Positions 17,934 through 29,779 of a stretch of DNA of 64,000 bases are shown here, piece after piece. The notes beneath the pieces are model-generated. The model saw nothing but the letters and a program-made list of their open reading frames with translations, searched no databases and was not told where the DNA came from. The stretch's first letter is position 1; every line of letters begins with the position of its first letter. Source of the DNA: Shewanella sp. MBTL60-007 (lineage in GTDB: Bacteria > Pseudomonadota > Gammaproteobacteria > Enterobacterales > Shewanellaceae); NCBI RefSeq assembly GCF_019654915.1, contig NZ_BPET01000005.1, positions 62,001 through 126,000 on the forward strand. The letters run 5' to 3'. The translations under genes and the position numbers were made by a program.

Positions 17934-20321
17934 TTAGTCCCTCAACGATGCGTTGAACTCGTCTTTCAGAGCAGAAACCACTACGTCTACCATCTCTGCG
18001 ATCTCTTTCTCTTCCAATGTACGAGCGTTGTCTTGTAATAAGAGTGCTATTGCAAGGCTCTTTTTGCCTTCCTCTACACCTTTACCTCGGTATACATCGA
18101 ACAAGTTTATGCCAACCAACTGATTTTCGCCAACTTTTCTTATCAATTTTACAACATCATTTGCAGCAACAGCGTCATCAACTACGATGGCGATATCACG
18201 GCGGTTAGCTGGAAACTTAGACACAGTCTGGGCTAGCGGCAAATTAGCGTGCAATAAAGCGTCTAATTCTAGCTCGAAAATAATTGTTTTTCCGTTTAGG
18301 CCAAATGGCTTCTCTAGGCTCGGATGAACCGTTCCTATGATACCAATTACGCGATCATCTCTTAAGATTTCAGCACATTGCCCCGGATGAAGTGCTGGAT
18401 GAGTTGCTGCTCGGAAACTAAATTCAGCATCAGCAACAGTCAAACCGATGACCGCTTCTAGGTCACCTTTAAGGTCGAAGAAATCAACCGTCTTTGACTC
18501 CATTGTCCAATGTTCGTCATTCTGATTACCGGCAATAACCGCAGCAAGCATAGGTTGCTGTGACACGCCGGATTCAGCAGACTCGTTTGGTACGAAACGT
18601 AGACCCGTTTCGAACAACCTTACACGGTTTTGCTGACGGCTCTGGTTATAACCCACCGCAGTCAACAGACCAGTGAACATAGATAGACGCATAGCCGACA
18701 TTTCAACCGAAATTGGGTTCGGTAGAATCATAGCTTCAGCACCTGGATGAACCAGCTCCTGCTGCTTAGGATCGACAAAGCTATAAGTCACAGCTTCTTG
18801 GAAGCCACGTGCCACTAACATGCTGCGAACACGCTTGATGTTAATGTTCGACTCTTTGTGATCAGACATGCTTAACTGCGCTACAGGCGCAATATTTGGA
18901 ATATTGTTGTAACCGTAAATACGGGCAACTTCTTCAATCAAGTCTTCTTCAATTGCCATATCGAAACGGTAAGTGGCGGTAGTGACATTCCACTGCCCTT
19001 CACTCACTTCAACAGCAAAACCTAAACGCTCTAGAATTTCTTTAACTTCGCCATCTTCGATATGATGACCCAAAGTCTTATCTAACTTGCTACGGCGCAA
19101 TACGATCTGTACAGGCTTAGGTAGATTCTCTTCAGACTTAGCTTCTACAACTGGGCCAGCTTCTCCGCCACAGATCTCAAGTACTAGACGACTTGCACGA
19201 TCCATAACCTTATGTTGAAGTTCAGGATCGACACCGCGCTCGAAACGGTGTGATGCATCTGTATGCAGGCCGATACGGCGTGCCTTACCCAAAATCGCTA
19301 ACGGTGCAAAATAAGCACACTCTAGAACGATGTCTGTCGTTTCAGTAGTCACACCGCTATGCTCGCCACCAAATACACCCGCAAGGGCTAATGGCTTAAC
19401 TTGGTCAGCAATAATCAGCATATCTTCTGGGATAGTGATTTCGTTGCCATCAAGCAGAGTCAGTTTCTCTTCACCGTTAGGCTTACGAACTTGAATACCG
19501 CCATCTAACTTAGCTAAGTCAAATGCGTGCATAGGCTGACCGAATTCAATCAACACATAGTTAGTAATATCTACAATCGGATCGATTGAACGGATGCCGC
19601 TACGACGCAACTTCTCTTGCATCCATAATGGCGTTTCAGCTTTGACATTTACGTTCTTAATCACGCGGCCCAAGTAACGGCCACACTCTTGCTCAGCTTG
19701 GATATCTACAGTCACAGCATCATCGATGCTGGCTTCTACCGCTTCCCAAGTAGGCTCTGTAACCGCTTGACGGTTTAATACACCCACTTCACGAGCAAGA
19801 CCAGCCATACCTAGACAATCTGCACGGTTCGCCGTTAAATCAACATCGATAACCGCATCGTTTAGATCTAGGTATTCACGAACGTCTTGACCAATTGGTG
19901 CGTCAAGTGGCAGTTCAATAATACCATCGCTTTCGATATCAACACCTAGCTCACCAAATGAACACAGCATACCGAATGATGGTTGACCACGTAATTTGGC
20001 TTTCTTAATTTTGAAATCGCCAGGCAGTACCGCACCAACCATAGCCACAGCGACTTTAAGTCCTAGGCGGCAGTTTGCAGCACCACAGACGATGTCGATT
20101 AGCTCTTCGCCACCGACATTGATCTTAGTAACACGCAGTTTATCTGCATCAGGGTGCTGACCGCATTCAACGACTTCACCAACGATAACGCCGCTAAAAT
20201 CGGCTGCAACTGGCTCAATACCGTCAACTTCTAGACCAGCCATTGTAATTTGGTGTGCTAACTCTTCACGATTTACGCTTGGGTTAACCCACTCACGAAG
20301 CCAAGATTCACTAAATTTCAT
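17934..20321 (-). CDS. pheT: Phenylalanine--tRNA ligase beta subunit
   Basis: Beta subunit of the (alpha-beta)2 Phe-tRNA synthetase; it holds the editing site and binds tRNA. The 795-residue product has, in order, the tRNA-binding OB fold (around 40-150, with [15 protein letters not shown]), the B3/4 editing domain, the B5 domain (FQEAVTYSF follows it) and a C-terminal anticodon-binding domain with [14 protein letters not shown]. The length is normal. It lies 16 bases after pheS and 4 bases before ihfA. Confidence 0.97.
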
Positions 20322-20337
20322 GCTATTATAGCTCCGT

Positions 20338-21763
<1,426 letters not shown>

Positions 21764-23260
21764 ATGAAAGAAGTGAAGTTCCGTTGGGTCGATAAATACC
21801 TTATCCATATGACCCTTAAATCAAAGTTTGCCTTATTAGCGATAATTCCAATCATTACTCTTCTCGGCCTGTCGGCTCTGCTCAATAACGAGTACAGGCA
21901 AAACTTAGTCGATAGCCAAGTCGCGCAAACTCAAGAGTTCAACCAAACACTGAGTCATACCCTAGATACTGCCTATCAATATGTACCTGCAGAGAATCGA
22001 GATGCATTCCTTAGCGCGTTAAACGGCCAAGTTGCAGTTCATCAGCAGAGCAGTGCAAGCCACCAAATCTCAACCTTAGCTGCAAAAGGTGGCGAAACAG
22101 CCATTGAAGGTGACAAGGTTCGAAGTGTGAGTTCACAAAGTCCTCTCGGGCTAATTACAGTTCTTACCACCAAGCTGAACACTGAAAACCATAACGAATA
22201 TCTTGGCTATCTTGCGACCGCCATATTGATCTGCATTATCTTAATCGTCAGCTACTATATTTCGAGTTTCGTAGGCGGTGCGCTCTATACCAATGTCATG
22301 GCGCTAAAAAGAGCAGCTGAAGGCGATCTCACAGGGCGGCTGAATTTTTTCGAGGTTAAAGATGAGTTTAGTATTCTAGCGATAAGTATCGACACCCTCG
22401 TCGAGCGTCAGCATAAATTAGTGACAGAAATGACCAATGCTAGCCTACAGATCCGCAATGTCGTTCAAGCATTTAGAAACACGGCGCAGGAAGGACAATC
22501 TTTAGCGATGAATCAGCGCCAACATATCGACTCATTAGCGACCGCCATGGAGCAGATGACCGCAGCAGTATCGGAAGTCGCCCGCAATGCTGAGATGTCA
22601 TCGACAGAAACCCAAGAAGCCAATGTTCAGGTCGATGCTGGTTCTCGTGATATCGCTGTCACAGTTGAAGCGATCGGGAGCCTTTCAGTAGAGATAGATG
22701 ATGCTTCAGAAGCGGTAAACAACCTCAATGACAATGCAGCAAAAATTGATGAGGTAGTCACCACCATTAACGCCATCTCAGAGCAAACAAACCTACTCGC
22801 GTTAAATGCAGCGATTGAGGCAGCCCGCGCAGGTGAGCAAGGTCGTGGGTTTGCGGTAGTTGCCGATGAGGTCAGAACTCTTGCAGGTCGCACGCAAGCC
22901 GCAACGGTTGAAATTAAAACCATGATTGAGGCCCTACAATCTGGTGCGCGTAACTTAAAGTTAGTAATGAGCCGCACCGTTGAGAAGGCCGAAGAAGGTA
23001 AGAAACACGTGCTAGATACGGGCAAAGATCTACAAGGAATAGCCCATCACAGTGCCAAAGTCTATGAAATGAGTGTATTGATCGCCACCTCGGCAGAGGA
23101 ACAATCCTCCGTTGCTAACGAGATTGCCACCAACCTGATGGACATTCGAAATCAATCTCACGATGTCGAACAATCGGCAAACCAATCGGTATCAGGCTGT
23201 GATGAATTACATGCAACGGCAGAGCAATTAGATAAATTGCTTATCGGCCTAAAGATATAA
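21764..23260 (+). CDS. Methyl-accepting chemotaxis protein
   Basis: A 498-residue transmembrane chemoreceptor that signals through CheW/CheA. Membrane segment 1 is about 22-42; a short periplasmic part follows, poor in recognisable domain motifs; membrane segment 2 is about 145-172. A HAMP-like linker (RAAEGDLTGRLNFFEVKDEFS) comes next. The C-terminal signalling domain carries the conserved hairpin tip ISEQTNLLALNAAIEAARAG followed by FAVVADEVRTLAGR. There is no C-terminal CheR-tethering pentapeptide. The ligand cannot be inferred. Confidence 0.93.
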   Translation: MKEVKFRWVDKYLIHMTLKSKFALLAIIPIITLLGLSALLNNEYRQNLVDSQVAQTQEFNQTLSHTLDTAYQYVPAENRDAFLSALNGQVAVHQQSSASHQISTLAAKGGETAIEGDKVRSVSSQSPLGLITVLTTKLNTENHNEYLGYLATAILICIILIVSYYISSFVGGALYTNVMALKRAAEGDLTGRLNFFEVKDEFSILAISIDTLVERQHKLVTEMTNASLQIRNVVQAFRNTAQEGQSLAMNQRQHIDSLATAMEQMTAAVSEVARNAEMSSTETQEANVQVDAGSRDIAVTVEAIGSLSVEIDDASEAVNNLNDNAAKIDEVVTTINAISEQTNLLALNAAIEAARAGEQGRGFAVVADEVRTLAGRTQAATVEIKTMIEALQSGARNLKLVMSRTVEKAEEGKKHVLDTGKDLQGIAHHSAKVYEMSVLIATSAEEQSSVANEIATNLMDIRNQSHDVEQSANQSVSGCDELHATAEQLDKLLIGLKI

Positions 23261-23276
23261 TTTAAAGCCTGAGGTA

Positions 23277-23305
23277 AAAAAGCAGCCTTTTGGCTGTTTT
23301 TTTTT
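23277..23305 (+). terminator. Terminator after chemoreceptor gene
   Basis: A short stem AAAAGCAGCC-TTTT-GGCTGTTTT followed by a long T run, 17 bases after the stop codon. Confidence 0.85.
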
Positions 23306-23455
23306 GATTTAAAAGAAATTTACGTCCTCGGTTGGCCGCATTTATTTTACATAAAAACAACAAGGCTTATATAATTAGCTCAGAATAAAAACCATACCTT
23401 TTTTAGTACGGATACCAATTGAGGGGCATGTTCATTATTTAAGCAGACAACTATC

Positions 23456-26063
23456 ATGGTAAAGCCTAACAAACAGAGTTCAAAATTAACCGACTGGCGC
23501 ACAAATTTACCGATGCAGTTTATGTTGGTTCAGCTGCTCGTGGCTGCGGTCATCATTATCGCCAGCGTTGTGTTTCTCAAATCCATTGAAACTGACCGTT
23601 TAATCGATAATCAAGAGTTTTTAAGCATAAACCTCGGAAAAACTATCGTTGCGAAGCTACAGCAAAAAACTAATAAAATTGAAAATCTCGCTGTTTCTAT
23701 CGGCGCTTTAGGTGAACTGTACCAACATGATCCTAAGCAATTAAATGCAGCTATTCCTGCACTTTTAGAGCAACCAGGGCAACAAGAGGTAATACTTGGT
23801 GGAGGCGTTTGGCCTGAACCCTTTTCATTTGACCCAAGCAAACGAAAAGACAGTTATTTTTGGGCGCGAGACTTTGCCTCAGAGCTGATTAAAGTCAACG
23901 ACTATAACGCCGATAGCCTCTCCCCCTACTACAATGAACCTTGGTACGTACCCGCCAAGTACTACCCGACAGATACCACATACTGGTCTAAGTCCTATAT
24001 CGACCCCTATACTCAGAATGCGATGCTAACGGCGTCGGTTCCTATGTGGCAGGAGCATCGTTTCATCGGCGTATCCACGGTAGATATTGCCCTATCGAGC
24101 CTAGACAACTTCTTTAACAGTGCCATATCGAGCCATGGTGGATATGTCTTCGCACTCGATCAACAAAACCGTTTGTTATCTTATCCAGACGCAGATATAG
24201 ACACGAGTGAACCACTCAATAATCGAACCCTATTTCAGCCTTTTAGCGCATTTTCCAAAGAACACCCCTCTTTCGCACCGCTGCAACAGACTATCAAAAA
24301 AAATAGATACCGATTTTATTCGTCAGTCTAATCTGAATAAGGCTTATGAAGATGCACAGCTCACAGATGTGATTAAAAATACCCCCGAACATGAGCGCGC
24401 TAAACTTGTGGCGCTGATTAACCAAAATGCTAATAACAAGCTTCAGCAAGTCGAGCTTGTTGCTACCAAGCGCTTAAATAGCGATCCAAGGCTTAAAGAA
24501 CCCGTCATAGTCACAGTTTTCTTAATGCCGGGAACCTACTGGAAAATCATCTTAGTGACACCCATGTCGAGTATTACCAACAACGCTCAGTCATTAGCAA
24601 GCTCCGTCGGTATTTACCTAGTGAGTATACAAATACTTGCCCTAATACTACTTTTCATCGTGCAAAATAAGCTCTTTATCGCCCCTATCAGCCGCATGGT
24701 TCGCGCTTTGAATGACTCAAACCCCGCCAAAATCGAGCTAGAAGCGACAAACCGAAAAGATGAAATAGGCATGCTTGCCAAAGCCTTTAGCTCTCGGACA
24801 CGCCAGTTAGAGGTTGCCCTCGCGAGTCTAGACGCCACTAACCTCGCCCTAGAACAACAGCTGGATGTCCAGCAGCAATCAAAAGCTGAGTTACAAGAGA
24901 AAAAAGAACAGCTTAACTCAGTACTAAACTCAGCTCATAACTTAATTTTCATCAATAATTTAAACGGAGAGTTCACGTTAGTAAACGACCAGTTTTGCCA
25001 GACCCTATCACGCAAAAGAGAGAATATCTTAGGAACAAAAGATCACCTTGTGATGCCAAAAGAGATAGCCACTCTTAATCAAGAGAAAGATCGGCTCGTG
25101 ATCAAAGATAAAGTTGAGCTAAGTTATGAGCAGAGCTTCCCTGTTGAGGGTAAACAGCATATCTACCTTGTGACTAAGTTCCCGATTTTCGATGACAACA
25201 AGCAGCTGACTTCTGTTGGAACCATTGCTTTCGATATTAGTGTAACGAAAGAGGCTGAACTCAAGAAGCGAGCTCAATTTGAAATACTTAGGCAGGAAAC
25301 CTCCGATAACATCCGCTTTATTGAAAAACTTGAACAGACGAATAAACGCTTACAGAGCGAGAGTCAGCAAGCCAAATTGGAGAGCTATCGCCAAAACAGC
25401 TTTGAGAAAGTAAAACACGAAAATCAAACGATTTATCCCTCTTTAGTTGCGGCAATTGTAAAGCCGATCTTTAGAAAGCAAGATGATTTAGCGGCCAGCG
25501 CATATCGTCTGGCCAGTGGCGAGCTGAGTATCGCCGACTTCAACAATAAATTAGCTAATCAAACCGAACGTCTCAGACATCTCGAGTATCTCTTCTCAGC
25601 GCAAGACTATATCGCTAAACCTATCGACCTAGTTTCCTTGCTTGAACATGTTGTTGCCCTATTACAACCCAAGTTAACGGCTAAGAATATCGAGCTCCAA
25701 ATTGAGAGTGATAACCGGCTTATTGTTGAGGGGATCCATTGGCACTACTTACTGATCTTTTACCGTGCCATCAGCAACACCATTACCGATGCGTTTTACC
25801 AACAAGCTAGTGCTCACAAAATGAAAGTCAGCTTAAATAAAGAGGCTCAACAAGTCGTCATGAAAATATACGATAACGGTAAAGGCTTTAATGAAGAGCA
25901 ATTAGCCGTGCTGCAGAACACACTAGATAGTGACAAAGTTGCAGGCACCCTATCGGCGCTTTCTGTCTGGCTAAAGACTGAGTTTCAGGGCCAGCTCACC
26001 GTTACAGCCTTACCAATAGAGTCAAGATTTAAGACCTTGGTAAGCTACCAGTTATTCAATTAA
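23456..26063 (+). pseudogene. Cache-HAMP-PAS sensor kinase-like gene, frameshifted at an A8 tract
   Basis: Two overlapping frames encode one family protein. The first (23456-24331) has membrane segment 1 (about 20-42) and a periplasmic Cache-like sensor with GGGVWPEPFSFDP and YWSKSYIDPYT. The second carries the rest: membrane segment 2 (IYLVSIQILALILLFIV), a HAMP-like linker, a coiled coil, a PAS domain (LNSVLNSAHNLIFINNLNGE) and a C-terminal ATPase-like part with DNGKGFNEEQ. The break is at eight A residues, 24296-24303; seven would join the frames into about 868 residues. No clear phosphoacceptor His or second glycine box is seen, so the kinase module is degenerate. It could be a true pseudogene, a slippage site or a sequencing error. 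Confidence 0.75.
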
Positions 26064-26068
26064 TAAAA

Positions 26069-26110
26069 TAAAAAGCGCCTACACGATACTCGTTCGTGTA
26101 GGCGCTTTTA
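26069..26110. terminator. Bidirectional terminator between sensor gene and retropepsin-like gene
   Basis: A 16-bp perfect stem (26071-26086 with 26094-26109) and a 7-base loop, flanked by A and T runs on both sides, between convergent genes. Confidence 0.9.
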
Positions 26111-26145
26111 TGAACCGTGTAAAAGCTTAGCAGTGACGCTAAGGC

Positions 26146-27021
26146 CTATTTCGATACATCAACAATATAGTGCCCTTGTAGCCAGTTTCGACCAATCAAG
26201 AGTTTATAAGACATCTTACTTCTGTCTCTCAGATTAACCTTAACTTTATACTCGTGACCTGGCTCGCCAATTTTAAGTTCTACCATATAGCGGATCTCGC
26301 TTCCTTGAGCATTTCGGATCAATGATGTTTCCACGATACGAGACTTCACCACATGAGACTCTCCCTTCTCATTTTCAGTGGTAAAATGTATCACCTTGCC
26401 GACATTTTTTTCCATGTCAGGATCTTCATTGTCAATCTTCATATCATAGGCATGCAACGAGTTTTCAACCGCGCCGGTATCGATACGGGTTTTAAAAATT
26501 AACCCCGACTCAACAACACTAATCGGCGCTGTTGGCCCAATGAGCTTTTTCTCTGAAACATCGACGACATAACGCCCTTTAAGCCAATTTCGACCTATCA
26601 AGAGCTTGTAATCCATATGACTGCGATCTCGCAAATTAACACGAACCTTTCGCTCTTTACCCTTAAAGCCAACATCTAGATCGACCATATAGCGAGTTTC
26701 TGTACCTTGGGAGTTACTCACCGTAGAGGTCTTAACTATCTTGGCTGTTAGGCGCTTTTTTTCACCAGCGTTATTCTCTGTTGTAAAAGAGACCATCTTG
26801 CCAATGTTGTCTTTCATATTCTTAGCACTGCCGCCCTCAACCTCTATGTCATAGGCATGCAGTGAAGTATTAACCGCTCCAGTGTCGATACGTGCAACAT
26901 AAGAAAGGTCGGCATGGGCCACCGACATCTTGGCGGTAGAACCTATTACCGCTTTCTCACTCGCGGCTACAGAGAAAGAAGATGTGAGGATCAATAAGCA
27001 CAATCCTGCTTTTTTAAGCAT
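26146..27021 (-). CDS. Secreted protein with two retropepsin-like (RimB/Zn_protease-type) repeats
   Basis: A 291-residue protein with a Sec signal (MLKKAGLCLLILTSSFSVAA). The mature part is two tandem copies of one domain of about 130 residues. Each has RIDTGAVxxSLHAYD (Asp46-Thr-Gly-Ala and Asp181-Thr-Gly-Ala), a middle block FTTEN, RYMV, and VNLRDRS-x-M-x-YKLLIGRNWL near its end, then VVDVS or IVDVS. The family was once called ATP-dependent zinc protease and is related to retropepsin-fold aspartic proteases. Single-domain members are the usual form, so this is an internal duplication. Location in the periplasm is inferred; activity is not shown. Confidence 0.75.
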   Translation of the reverse strand: MLKKAGLCLLILTSSFSVAASEKAVIGSTAKMSVAHADLSYVARIDTGAVNTSLHAYDIEVEGGSAKNMKDNIGKMVSFTTENNAGEKKRLTAKIVKTSTVSNSQGTETRYMVDLDVGFKGKERKVRVNLRDRSHMDYKLLIGRNWLKGRYVVDVSEKKLIGPTAPISVVESGLIFKTRIDTGAVENSLHAYDMKIDNEDPDMEKNVGKVIHFTTENEKGESHVVKSRIVETSLIRNAQGSEIRYMVELKIGEPGHEYKVKVNLRDRSKMSYKLLIGRNWLQGHYIVDVSK

Positions 27022-27210
27022 GGTGTTTCCTTAATATAAGAGTCATAAACCTAGACTTGTTTAGCTTTATGATAGCAAGAAATAAAGGTGAATAAAGACT
27101 GCGGTACTATGGCATAAGAAAGCTGTATGAATACTGGCGTATAAAGAAAAAATCACCGCAAAGATTCATTAACACCAATTAAGATAATCACTGCCTCCGA
27201 CTCATCGATT

Positions 27211-27507
27211 TTAGTAAATAAAATGAAAAACAAATAAACTAAACAGTACTGATGTACAGGTACAATGACATGCGTGTAACTTTCGATTAAAGTGACTGTT
27301 AAATAGTCTTAGGTGCCGATAAAACTGCACAGCCAACCAGACTAGGATAAAGGGCACAAATGGCAAAGACACGACTAACGGAAAAAAGCCCCAGCCAAAA
27401 CCGAAAGCATTATCACTAAAAAGCCTTAGGAAAAACCAAAACAGCAGTAGACAGGCATACACTAACATATGCTGTCTATTTATAGATTTTCTCAGCTCAT
27501 TTAGCAT
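27211..27507 (-). CDS. Small hypothetical membrane protein, 98 aa
   Basis: I do not recognise the family. GAGGGG precedes the ATG at good spacing. Two membrane segments are likely (about 13-30 and 42-62), separated by an FGFGWGFF turn. The C-terminal third is basic, with His and Cys residues (FNRKLHACHCTCTS), and then hydrophobic. The last 25 residues look less protein-like, so the true end might differ if a frameshift is present. A small orphan gene is the best reading. Confidence 0.45.
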   Translation of the reverse strand: MLNELRKSINRQHMLVYACLLLFWFFLRLFSDNAFGFGWGFFPLVVSLPFVPFILVWLAVQFYRHLRLFNSHFNRKLHACHCTCTSVLFSLFVFHFIY

Positions 27508-27606
27508 TATAACCCCTCACATCTATACAGCAACATTAGGCTTTTAAGCCAAAGCTAACAAGCTGATAGCATGAGAGAACTGTAACTAAATATAAAGTTG
27601 CTGCCA

Positions 27607-27960
27607 TTAAGCTGCGGTTAATCTCGCGACTTCTTGATCAAACAGATTCTTAATCAATCCCGAAAATTCGCTAATAAATCGAGTTTGCTCAACGGTAGCC
27701 TTATGATCGGCGACTCGAGCTAAGATCTCCTCAAGATCATAAACGATGGCATCGACTTCTCGAATTACCAAATTTCTCTGAGAAAATGTCAATGAAGGGT
27801 TTTGACCACAAACCATGATAATTTGTGCGGCAAGCTGCTCTTCAAATAGCTCCATGACTGTCTCATCACTGGGGCTATGTTGCTGTGAGTTTTCAAATAT
27901 TCCTAAATGCTCAGTCAAGTACTGAATCAAATGTATATATCCGTCTTTATCGGTAACCAT
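27607..27960 (-). CDS. DUF3802 family protein
   Basis: A small soluble, acidic, helical protein of 117 residues of unknown function, resembling DUF3802 proteins of Shewanella and Vibrio. The start at 27960 is chosen because the conserved part begins MVTDKDGYIHLIQYLTEHL; an in-frame alternative start lies 18 bases upstream. It has no signal peptide or catalytic motif. It stands alone, with about 250 bases on its 5' side. Confidence 0.65.
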   Translation of the reverse strand: MVTDKDGYIHLIQYLTEHLGIFENSQQHSPSDETVMELFEEQLAAQIIMVCGQNPSLTFSQRNLVIREVDAIVYDLEEILARVADHKATVEQTRFISEFSGLIKNLFDQEVARLTAA

Positions 27961-28212
27961 AGTCAACCTAAAATACACAACCCTATGCGCACTGCAATCT
28001 ATACTGTTTACGCAAGGGGCGTAGTCAATTTATTGTTTATCTTCTTGCAAGGATAGTATCTGAGTTTGTTTCTAATTGAAATCACCCCAGTTTAATCGAC
28101 ACCACTTTTCCCGCAAAGCGCCGCACTTTACAAAATAACTTAAGCGCCCCCTACTAAAACGCTCAAAGCCACTCTAATTCACTCAAAGTCAGCGCTAATC
28201 CTGCTTATTTAT

Positions 28213-28794
28213 CTACCGTTTAAGATTCAGCATAAATGACACAGGCACCGCTTTACTAATTGCAGACAACCCAGCAACTTCACGTAATTTATCAACTCCA
28301 GAAGACAGACCAAAACTGTCGGCATTAACAATAACCGGAGCCACACTCGCAACGAGGATGTGAGAGTCTGAGAGCTTTGCGATACTCACAGTAAACGCCA
28401 TCTTCTGCTTTTTGCCATGTAACGAAACTTCAGCGTCAATTGTCGCCACTTTCACAGAGCCTACAGCAATACCTGCGAGTATCTTTGGATCAATATTAGC
28501 TTTTAGCTTCAATTTTGGGTATTTATCGACTTCAAATAATAAAGAGTCCATACGCTCATCACGAATATCTATGTTGGTTGCCACACTAGCCAAGGCAATC
28601 GAAAAGTTGAATTTGCCTTTATCAGTCAAGGTTCCAGCGATAGATTTAAAATGATGAATCTCTGCAATATCACCCTTCTTAACGGATATAAAGTTAACTT
28701 CAGAGCTGTCGTTTTCAACAATCCAATCGCCAGCCGACGCCATCAGCGAAAAAGGCAGTAGTAATATGCCTATGATAATATTTTTTATGCTCAT
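28213..28794 (-). CDS. YceI family periplasmic protein
   Basis: A 193-residue protein with a Sec signal (MSIKNIIIGILLLPFSLMASA) and a lipocalin-like YceI domain: DWIVENDSSEVNFISVKKGDIAEIHHFKSI opens it, NIDIRDERMDSLLFEVDKYP is the family core, and VSLHGKKQKMAFTV follows. YceI proteins bind isoprenoid-like molecules in some species. The second of two close ATGs is preferred (28794), since AGAGG is then 8 bases upstream. It is a single-gene unit. The ligand is unknown. Confidence 0.85.
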   Translation of the reverse strand: MSIKNIIIGILLLPFSLMASAGDWIVENDSSEVNFISVKKGDIAEIHHFKSIAGTLTDKGKFNFSIALASVATNIDIRDERMDSLLFEVDKYPKLKLKANIDPKILAGIAVGSVKVATIDAEVSLHGKKQKMAFTVSIAKLSDSHILVASVAPVIVNADSFGLSSGVDKLREVAGLSAISKAVPVSFMLNLKR

Positions 28795-28958
28795 GCCCAT
28801 GTCCTCTCATGATTTAGTTATTCACTTTTAGTTAAGCTTAACCTAATTCAATGGTTTAACATTCACAAGGGCTTATTTTTACCCCACCAGCCCCAGTAAT
28901 TGTTAGCTCGATAGCTCAAACTACATTCATTTATATTAGGACGGATAGCCAAAAACAC

Positions 28959-28983
28959 AAAAGCCGCAAACAATGCGGCTTTT
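28959..28983 (-). terminator. Terminator after pdxH
   Basis: A perfect 10-bp stem AAAAGCCGCA/TGCGGCTTTT with a 5-base loop; on the minus strand it is followed by TTTTGTGTTTTT. Confidence 0.85.
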
Positions 28984-28999
28984 GGAATACTGATTGGAA

Positions 29000-29638
29000 T
29001 TATGGCGCTAAGCGGCTGTGCTGCCAGCCATCCTCAACCTTGGTATAGATAAACCGGTCATGCAGACGGTGCTCTCCTCCCTGCCAAAACTCAATACTCT
29101 TTGGCCTAACAAGATAACCGCCCCAAAATTTAGGCAGAGGCACTTCACCTTTAGAGAATTTAGCTTTCATTTCGGCAAACTTACTCTCGAGTGCTTTTCT
29201 TGCACTAATAGGGCTAGATTGTTTAGACACCCATGCTGCAATTTGGCTCTCCTTAGGTCTGCTCATAAAATATTTAAGCACCTCAGTCTTTGATAACGGT
29301 TCAGCGATACCAGTAACAGCAACCTGCTTATCTAAGCTGTGCCAAGGGAATAGAATGCTAACCTGTGCATTATTAGCAATATGCTGAGCCTTACGGCTTT
29401 CAAGGTTCGTGAAAAACACAAAGCCATCGTTATCAAACCGTTTAAGTAATACAATTCGTTGAAAAGGTTGCCCATTTTCATCGACCGTCGCTACGGACAT
29501 AGCCGTTGGATCTTTGATGTCAGAGTCACGAATGACTTCCAACCACGCATTAAATAGGTCCATAGGATCACTAGGCACCTCTTCATTATGCAATTCACCT
29601 AATGTGTATTCGCGTCTGATATCACTGATCTCTGACAT
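29000..29638 (-). CDS. pdxH: Pyridoxamine/pyridoxine 5'-phosphate oxidase
   Basis: FMN enzyme that makes pyridoxal 5'-phosphate from PNP or PMP. The 212-residue product opens [16 protein letters not shown]. It has the FMN-binding blocks [21 protein letters not shown] and [10 protein letters not shown], the [17 protein letters not shown] segment and the C-terminal [16 protein letters not shown] followed by [10 protein letters not shown]. Length and motifs are standard. A good terminator follows. Confidence 0.97.
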   Translation of the reverse strand: MSEISDIRREYTLGELHNEEVPSDPMDLFNAWLEVIRDSDIKDPTAMSVATVDENGQPFQRIVLLKRFDNDGFVFFTNLESRKAQHIANNAQVSILFPWHSLDKQVAVTGIAEPLSKTEVLKYFMSRPKESQIAAWVSKQSSPISARKALESKFAEMKAKFSKGEVPLPKFWGGYLVRPKSIEFWQGGEHRLHDRFIYTKVEDGWQHSRLAP

Positions 29639-29664
29639 GTAAAAATCCTTTCAAAGCACATAAA

Positions 29665-29692
29665 AAAAGAAGCGCTCATTGAGCGCTTCTTT
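29665..29692 (-). terminator. Terminator after speB
   Basis: The stem GAAGCGCTC/GAGCGCTTC is flanked by AAA and TTT; the minus-strand product ends in a run of seven T. It lies between the speB stop and the pdxH start. Confidence 0.85.
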
Positions 29693-29779
29693 AATCATAA
29701 CAATCTTAGCCGTTAGGCGGGAACCTTTTAACGCGCTCCCGAGCTAGATATTTTCATCTAACATGTTAGCTAGGATGGT

